From Dehalococcoidia bacterium (GTDB taxonomy: Bacteria; Chloroflexota; Dehalococcoidia; Tepidiformales; Tepidiformaceae): a stretch of DNA of 64,000 nucleotides. A program made the position numbers and the translations under genes. Positions 59,779 to 64,000 of the stretch are shown piece by piece. Within the stretch, counting starts at the first letter, position 1; every line of letters begins with the position of its first letter. The stretch is from NCBI GenBank assembly GCA_020853755.1, contig JADYYG010000017.1, positions 1 through 64,000 of the forward strand, read 5' to 3'. Below the pieces are notes generated by a model. That model was not told where the DNA came from and did not search any database. It saw only the letters and a list, made by a program, of their open reading frames with translations.

Positions 59779-60701
59779 TACTGCCCTTCACTGATCACAA
59801 TCTGGACCGTGCCGCCGGCCGCGAGGGCCGCTCCGGCGGCGGGCTGCTGGTCGGCGATGGTGCCTTTTTCGAACCCGGCGGCCTTGGCGCGCAACTCGCT
59901 CACCTTGTAGCCGGCTTCAGCGAGGGCCTGCTTCGCGGTAGCTTCGGGCAGCCCGACGAGCGTCGGCACCTGGCCCGGCGTGATCTTCACGCCGGATGGC
60001 GACGAGGCCGCGGCTGCGGCGCTTGCGGTGGCTGCTGGCTTCGTCGGGTCCGGGGACGTGCCCGGGGGTGCGTTGTCGTTACCGAGGTTCGAAATCAGGA
60101 GCGCGAGCAGCACGGCGCCAACGACGACGCCGATGGCGACGACGGCCACGACGAGCGAGCGCGTCTGGGCCGCGGGATCCGTCTTCAGCTTGCGTGCGGG
60201 GTTCGGCACACCGATGTCGACGCCGATGACCGGCTCCCAGCCGGGTTCGCGGGATTCTTCCGCGCGGGGAACCGGCCGCGGGAACGGGCGGGGCGCGGCT
60301 ACGGGCTTTGGCGGCGGCTGGCGGCCGGCCGGTTTCTCGGGGAGCGGTTCGCGAACCGCGGGCTGTTCGGAGCGCCACGATGGGCGTGAAGCGGACTGGC
60401 CGCTGACCGGATTCTCGCGGGTGGCGCGCTGCGGCGGGGAAGCGGCATCGACTGCCCGCTGGTATTCAGGGTCCTCTTCGCGCGGGAACATCGCGAGCGC
60501 TTCGGAGGGGTCGATGCCAAGGTACTGGGAGTAGCTGCGGAGGAAGCCGCGGGCATACACCGGCGCCGGGATCACCTCGAATTGCTCGGATTCGAGCGCC
60601 TGGAGGTACCGGCGGGAGATGCGTGTGTCGCGTTCAGCGTCTTCGAGCGTCAGGCCGCGAGCTTCGCGCGCCCGCGTCAGGAGACTCCCCAGTTCACCCA
60701 T
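59778..60701 (-). CDS. RodZ-like HTH protein with a C-terminal PASTA domain
   Basis: A 307-residue protein. The N-terminal helix-turn-helix (residues 1-70, ARGLTLEDAERDTRISRRYL) is of the RodZ type, then a Pro-rich linker, one membrane helix (182-204), an Ala/Pro linker and a PASTA domain (241-305, with VPTLVGLPEATAKQALAEAG). RodZ usually ends in DUF4115, whereas PASTA binds peptidoglycan stem parts. It may link the MreB-like cytoskeleton to the wall. Gene pairs of rodZ and rimO are common in bacteria. Confidence 0.86.
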   Translation of the reverse strand: MGELGSLLTRAREARGLTLEDAERDTRISRRYLQALESEQFEVIPAPVYARGFLRSYSQYLGIDPSEALAMFPREEDPEYQRAVDAASPPQRATRENPVSGQSASRPSWRSEQPAVREPLPEKPAGRQPPPKPVAAPRPFPRPVPRAEESREPGWEPVIGVDIGVPNPARKLKTDPAAQTRSLVVAVVAIGVVVGAVLLALLISNLGNDNAPPGTSPDPTKPAATASAAAAASSPSGVKITPGQVPTLVGLPEATAKQALAEAGYKVSELRAKAAGFEKGTIADQQPAAGAALAAGGTVQIVISEGQ

Positions 60702-60815
60702 GTATCAGTCCTAAAGGGTACCCGTGAACGTACCAGAACGCCCGGCTAGGGGGTAGAACAGGAGAATGCGCGGGACGGTGCGCCGTCATGCATTGGCCGT
60801 GTGAGAGAGCGTGTA

Positions 60816-60836
60816 CGCTGCCCGGCACGCGCAGCG
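60816..60836 (-). terminator. weak hairpin after the GGDEF pair
   Basis: CGCTGC and GCAGCG form a 6-bp stem with a 9-base loop, five bases after the stop of the degenerate GGDEF gene on the minus strand. No T-run follows, so a Rho-dependent end is more likely. The rest of the 139-base gap shows no other clear site. Confidence 0.3.
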
Positions 60837-60840
60837 CGGA

Positions 60841-61413
60841 TCAGGCGGAGAACGGCTTGTTGAGGCCTTCGCCGCGGAACCACTCCTGGGCGGCTTCGTA
60901 GCCGCGGTAGGTCGCCATCAGCGAACGTTCGGCGGCTCGGGCGTACCGTTCGACGGTCTCGAATTCGGGTTGCCATGGGGCGACCCCGGCCCACGCGCGC
61001 ACATACAGCGAGTTGCCACTTGCATCGCGGGCGTAGGGCGCAGAGCCGATGCGGGTGCGCACGCGCTCCGTGAACTGGGCTGCGCCCTCAGCCTTCGCCT
61101 CGATCAGCAGCACGGCGAACATCACCGGAGAAACCCGGGCGACCACATCGGCGCCGCGCACGGCGGCCTGCAACACCCCCGCGACGAACGGCGCTGGCGA
61201 GGGCAACGGCCCGGTCGCGTCCCGCTCGGCCACCGCGATTTCGAAGAGGGCGAGGGCGCTGGTGGAGCCGTAGCGCAGGTCGCGGGCGAGCTGGCGTTCG
61301 AGCACGGCCTGGAAGCCCGCAGCGTCGAGCAGCCCGGTTTCGGGGTCCAGCCCATCGCTGGGCTGCTGTGCCTGTGGTGTGCGTTGGTCTTGCTTCTTGA
61401 GCTTGCCGAGCAT
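60841..61413 (-). CDS. degenerate GGDEF protein with intact I-site
   Basis: A 190-residue GGDEF-fold protein. The expected GG(D/E)EF reads VSPVMF (95-99 are S-P-V-M-F), so it cannot make c-di-GMP. The inhibitory I-site, R86-G-A-D89, is kept at exactly the right distance (five residues) before it, as in proteins that only bind c-di-GMP. Start of the domain is DPETGLLDAAGFQAVLERQL. It lies eight bases after the active cyclase gene, so the two form an operon: a maker and a receptor of c-di-GMP. Confidence 0.8.
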   Translation of the reverse strand: MLGKLKKQDQRTPQAQQPSDGLDPETGLLDAAGFQAVLERQLARDLRYGSTSALALFEIAVAERDATGPLPSPAPFVAGVLQAAVRGADVVARVSPVMFAVLLIEAKAEGAAQFTERVRTRIGSAPYARDASGNSLYVRAWAGVAPWQPEFETVERYARAAERSLMATYRGYEAAQEWFRGEGLNKPFSA

Positions 61414-61421
61414 GGTGCGCC

Positions 61422-62393
61422 TCAGGCCACGAACGGCCCGTTCGAGTCTTCGCGCTGGCGGAAGACCGCGATGGCCGGGCGGCGTGTCTTGTAGTCGCTC
61501 AGTTGCTGATCCGCGGCGGCGAACAACTCTGTGGGTTCGGCGCCGATGCCGGTGGCGACGCCGAAGGTCACCGTCACCGGCAGTTGGTCGGCCCACTCTG
61601 ACGCGTTGAGCCGTTCGATCTCGTGGGCGATGCGCCGGGCGATGAGCCGGCCAACCGCGAGGTCGGCGTCCGGGACGATGATCCCGAAGTCATCACCGCC
61701 GATGCGGGCCGCCGTATCAACACCACGGACGCAGCGGGAGATGCCGAGGGCGGCCCGCCGAATCATGTCGTCGCCCGAGTCGTGGCCGTAGGTTTCGTTG
61801 ACGATGCGGGTGCCACAGATGTCGGCCATCAGGAGCGTCACCGGCTGGCGGCCGGCGCGGGCGTTCTCGCACGCTTCCCGCAGGCGCTCATCGAAGGCGT
61901 GGCGGTTGAGCAGACCGGTCAGGTGGTCGGTGCGGGCTTCGCGTTCGAGCCAGCGGACCATGGTGTCGCGGCGGCGGAGGCTGCGGTTCTCTTCGAACGC
62001 GCCTTCGATACGGAGGACCAGTTGCTGTCCGTCTTCGAGATGGGCCTTGCTGATGAAATCGTGGGCGCCGAGCTTGAGCGCGGGGAGCGCGTCCCGTTCG
62101 TTCTCGCCGCCCGTGAGGAGGACGACGGCGACGTCGTGGCGGTGCTCCCGAAGATGCTGGGCGAGTTCGCTGCCGCCTTCATTCCAGGTCGTCGAGTCGA
62201 CGAGGGCGACATCGAAGATACCATCCGTGAGCAGTGAGACACCCTCGGCAACGGTGCGGGCGGCATGAGTGACGAACTCCCCTCCGGCCTGCAGGCACTC
62301 ACGCACGCGGCGGACGTCTTCGACATCCGGGTCGATGATGAGAACCCGGAGAAGACGCCTGCGTTCGGCGATTGCTGCAGCTTTGGAAGGCAT
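61422..62393 (-). CDS. response regulator diguanylate cyclase
   Basis: A 323-residue protein with an N-terminal receiver domain (acid pocket D21, D23; phospho-acceptor D66; T94; K116) and a C-terminal GGDEF domain. The active motif is GGDDF (232-236), an uncommon but plausible form, and the I-site RGVD (223-226) allows product inhibition. Some typical residues around ADICGTRIVNETYGHDSGDD are altered, but the metal-binding Asp and Asn are kept. No histidine kinase lies next to it. The start at 62393 is preferred to a GTG six bases upstream. Confidence 0.9.
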   Translation of the reverse strand: MPSKAAAIAERRRLLRVLIIDPDVEDVRRVRECLQAGGEFVTHAARTVAEGVSLLTDGIFDVALVDSTTWNEGGSELAQHLREHRHDVAVVLLTGGENERDALPALKLGAHDFISKAHLEDGQQLVLRIEGAFEENRSLRRRDTMVRWLEREARTDHLTGLLNRHAFDERLREACENARAGRQPVTLLMADICGTRIVNETYGHDSGDDMIRRAALGISRCVRGVDTAARIGGDDFGIIVPDADLAVGRLIARRIAHEIERLNASEWADQLPVTVTFGVATGIGAEPTELFAAADQQLSDYKTRRPAIAVFRQREDSNGPFVA

Positions 62394-62466
62394 GGACACG
62401 CTGATACCCCGTTGTCAGTATCGGCAGACGCTCGCCATAACTGGAGGGTCTTCGCGAAAATTCGTC

Positions 62467-62489
62467 AGGCGGGCCGGTGGGGCCCGCCT
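62467..62489 (-). terminator. terminator of the nitroreductase gene
   Basis: AGGCGGGCC (62467-62475) and GGCCCGCCT (62481-62489) form a perfect 9-bp stem with a 5-base loop that overlaps the nitroreductase stop codon, followed on the minus strand by TGACGAATTTTC. It separates the nitroreductase transcript from the cyclase operon. Confidence 0.65.
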
Positions 62490-63147
62490 ACCAGGGCTCC
62501 CCATCGAAGCGGTCGCGGTGCACGAACTCGGTGACGGGCTTGCGGCGCAGCTTCGTGAGTCGCTTCACTGGGCGGCCCATCGGGATGATGGCGGCGACGG
62601 CGATATGCGGCGGGAGGCCCAGCACTTCCTGCAGCCGCGGCTCTTCGGCGATGGGCATGGTGGTCAACGTACCGCCGTACCCTTCATTGTGCGCGGCGAG
62701 GATGATGTTCCAGGCCAGCGGGTAAATGGACCCGCCCGTGACAAGGCCGACGCGCGGCAGGTACTGGTCGACAGATGCGACGACGCGCAGGTCCACCGCG
62801 ACCACGATCACAACCGGTGCGCGCCGCACCGTTTCGAGCATGTACGACGGGATGCGCGTGGCGGCAATCGTTTCATCGGAGACGGCGGTCGGCACCCAGG
62901 TGTTCCAGGGGTTCTCGCCGGCCCGCACCTGGGCGGTGTAACGCCGGGCCCCGGCGACGGTCATCTCGCTGATCGCGTCCTTCGTCGCCTGATCGCGGAC
63001 GACGATGACGTGGCCGCCCTGGCGGTTGCCGCCGCTGGGGGCAAAGCGGGCGTGGTCGAAGATCCTGGTCAGCACCTCATCGGGCACGGGGTCATCGGTG
63101 AATTCGCGGGCGGCGAATGCGGTGCGCATCACGTCGTACAGTTCCAT
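62488..63147 (-). CDS. nitroreductase-family flavoprotein
   Basis: A 219-residue FMN-dependent protein of the nitroreductase superfamily. ARFAPSGGNRQGGHVIVV is the FMN-binding loop and AVAAIIPMGRPVK is the C-terminal core strand. It reduces nitro or quinone compounds, or an enone, with NAD(P)H. The ATG at 63147 has TACAAT (63154-63159) six bases upstream, a leaderless pattern. Confidence 0.9.
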   Translation of the reverse strand: MELYDVMRTAFAAREFTDDPVPDEVLTRIFDHARFAPSGGNRQGGHVIVVRDQATKDAISEMTVAGARRYTAQVRAGENPWNTWVPTAVSDETIAATRIPSYMLETVRRAPVVIVVAVDLRVVASVDQYLPRVGLVTGGSIYPLAWNIILAAHNEGYGGTLTTMPIAEEPRLQEVLGLPPHIAVAAIIPMGRPVKRLTKLRRKPVTEFVHRDRFDGEPW

Positions 63148-63241
63148 GGCGGCATTGTAGGGCTGTGGCAGCGTAGGGATGGCCCGTCGCAAAGCCCGTT
63201 GGCGCTGCGTATAGTCGAACGCCAGCAGAGGAGGGATAGCT

Positions 63242-63772
63242 GTGGCAGCCACCGATTTCATGAAGCAGACCCTGGAGTTCGTCCACCGGGGGTTCCGCGG
63301 CGCGCCGGAGGGACTGACGCCGGAGCAGGTGCACTTCGTCCCGGAAGGGCAGTCGCACTCCATCGCCTGGTGCATGTGGCACGCGGCCCGCATCGAGGAC
63401 CTGTTCTTCCAGCAGATCTTCCAGGGCAAGCCGAGCGAGTGGGAGGCCGGCGGCTGGGCCGCGAAAACCGGACTCCCGGAGAAGGGCTTCGGCACAGGCC
63501 AGTCCACCGAGGACGCCGCCCAGATCCATTTCGGCGCGCTCGACGCCTTCCAGGGATACCAGGCGAAGGTCGCCGGGCTCTCGATGGCGTTCCTCGATTC
63601 GCTCGACGACGAGGGCCTGAAGCGCGAAGTGAAGCTGGGCGAGAAGACGGAGACCATCGGGGAGTCGATCAACCTCCACCTCGTGATTCACCTGAACGGG
63701 CACCGTGGCGAGGTGAACCTGCTCCGCGGCATGCAGGGTTTCAACCCTGTCCTCTTGAACCAGGGCGGCTAA
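63242..63772 (+). CDS. DinB-family protein
   Basis: A 176-residue DinB-superfamily protein. The ligand histidines are probably in SIAWCMWHAARIED and in LVIHLNGHRGEVNL, so one metal site is likely. Its reaction is unknown. The start is GTG, with GGAGGG upstream. TATAGT (63210-63215) is a possible -10 box, giving a short leader. Confidence 0.85.
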   Translation: MAATDFMKQTLEFVHRGFRGAPEGLTPEQVHFVPEGQSHSIAWCMWHAARIEDLFFQQIFQGKPSEWEAGGWAAKTGLPEKGFGTGQSTEDAAQIHFGALDAFQGYQAKVAGLSMAFLDSLDDEGLKREVKLGEKTETIGESINLHLVIHLNGHRGEVNLLRGMQGFNPVLLNQGG

Positions 63773-63860
63773 TCGGGCAAGAGTCCTGTACCGTCGGCCA
63801 TTTCCGAATGGCGTTCGGATGTGCAATACTCCCGGCCGAGATACCTCGGAGGAATCAACA

Positions 63861-64000
63861 ATGGCACTCGAAGGAACCTGGAACCTGACCATGAACTCGC
63901 CGATGGGGCCGCGCCCCGTGAAGGCGGAGTTCACCACGAGCGGCAACGCCATCGGCGGCAATTTCGTCGGTGACGCCGGCACGAGCGCGGTCAGCGGCAC
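63861..64000 (+). CDS. hypothetical protein, N-terminal part only
   Basis: This frame runs off the end of the window after 46 residues. It begins MALEGTWNLTMNSPMGPRPV, then TTSGNAIGGNF, a beta-rich pattern of alternating polar and hydrophobic residues. No family can be named. GGAGG lies eight bases before the ATG, so the start is well supported. Confidence 0.6.
   Translation, partial: MALEGTWNLTMNSPMGPRPVKAEFTTSGNAIGGNFVGDAGTSAVSG

Noticed and set aside
1-64000. CRISPR arrays, insertion sequences, prophage or integrative elements
   Set aside because: No regularly spaced repeats, transposase, integrase or phage structural genes were found. The tRNA-Thr gene is intact and has no duplicated 3' end beside it that would mark an attachment site.

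Overview
The window is a GC-rich, gene-dense bacterial chromosome segment of about 65 protein genes and one tRNA. No insertion sequence, prophage, CRISPR array or rRNA was seen, and no stretch over 300 bases lacks a gene. The gene mix suggests a Chloroflexota bacterium, probably Dehalococcoidia/Tepidiforma-like. The pointers are several enoyl-CoA hydratases with an acyl-CoA dehydrogenase and a CaiB-type CoA-transferase, Rho with a long basic N-terminal extension, the short form of glutamine synthetase, and many starts preceded at once by a TANNNT box. The phylum is an inference from recall.

Layout. 0.1-10 kb: membrane and transport genes, an alcohol dehydrogenase, pyrE, two divergent enoyl-CoA hydratases sharing a palindromic operator candidate, and an acyl-CoA dehydrogenase. 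10-16 kb: a third crotonase next to a tandem CaiB/BaiF fusion, then a GT39 mannosyltransferase-like protein overlapping a GtrA flippase-like gene. 16-24.6 kb: a LysM/M23 peptidase, rho, a ceramidase-like and a PIG-L-like hydrolase, and a HerA-type ATPase. 24.7-32.2 kb: a serine hydrolase, HAD phosphatase, crotonase, a membrane-anchored Rieske-like fold without cluster ligands, a methyltransferase, pdxS, a GNAT enzyme and purA. 32.3-36.1 kb: a peptide-type ABC operon (binding protein and two permeases) without ATPase genes, with a repeat-rich operator region. 36-46.5 kb: SnoaL-like, NmrA-like, tRNA-Thr(CGT), a TcuA-like flavoprotein, GNAT, Uma2, epoxide hydrolase, DUF169, HAD and proA. 46.6-52 kb: a thioesterase, lipoprotein, glycerate kinase, urea transporter, DinB and HpcH/HpaI-like aldolase. 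52-54 kb: csoR divergent from trxA, then trxB. 54-64 kb: glnA, a YbjN-like protein and an eCIS-cargo-like protein, rimO with a RodZ/PASTA protein, a diguanylate cyclase with a degenerate GGDEF partner, a nitroreductase and a DinB protein.

The most unusual points are: (i) about 20 genes with a -10-like hexamer 5-9 bases before the start codon, which predicts leaderless mRNAs; (ii) a CsoR-type operator lying inside the promoter of thioredoxin; (iii) an operon pairing a response-regulator diguanylate cyclase with a catalytically dead GGDEF protein that keeps its RxxD I-site; (iv) an AGNRAV-motif protein of the kind linked to extracellular contractile injection systems, co-encoded with a YbjN chaperone-like protein but far from any visible injection machinery; (v) a repeated inverted-repeat promoter element shared by pdxS and a GNAT gene; (vi) a CoA-transferase fusion in which one half lacks the catalytic Asp.
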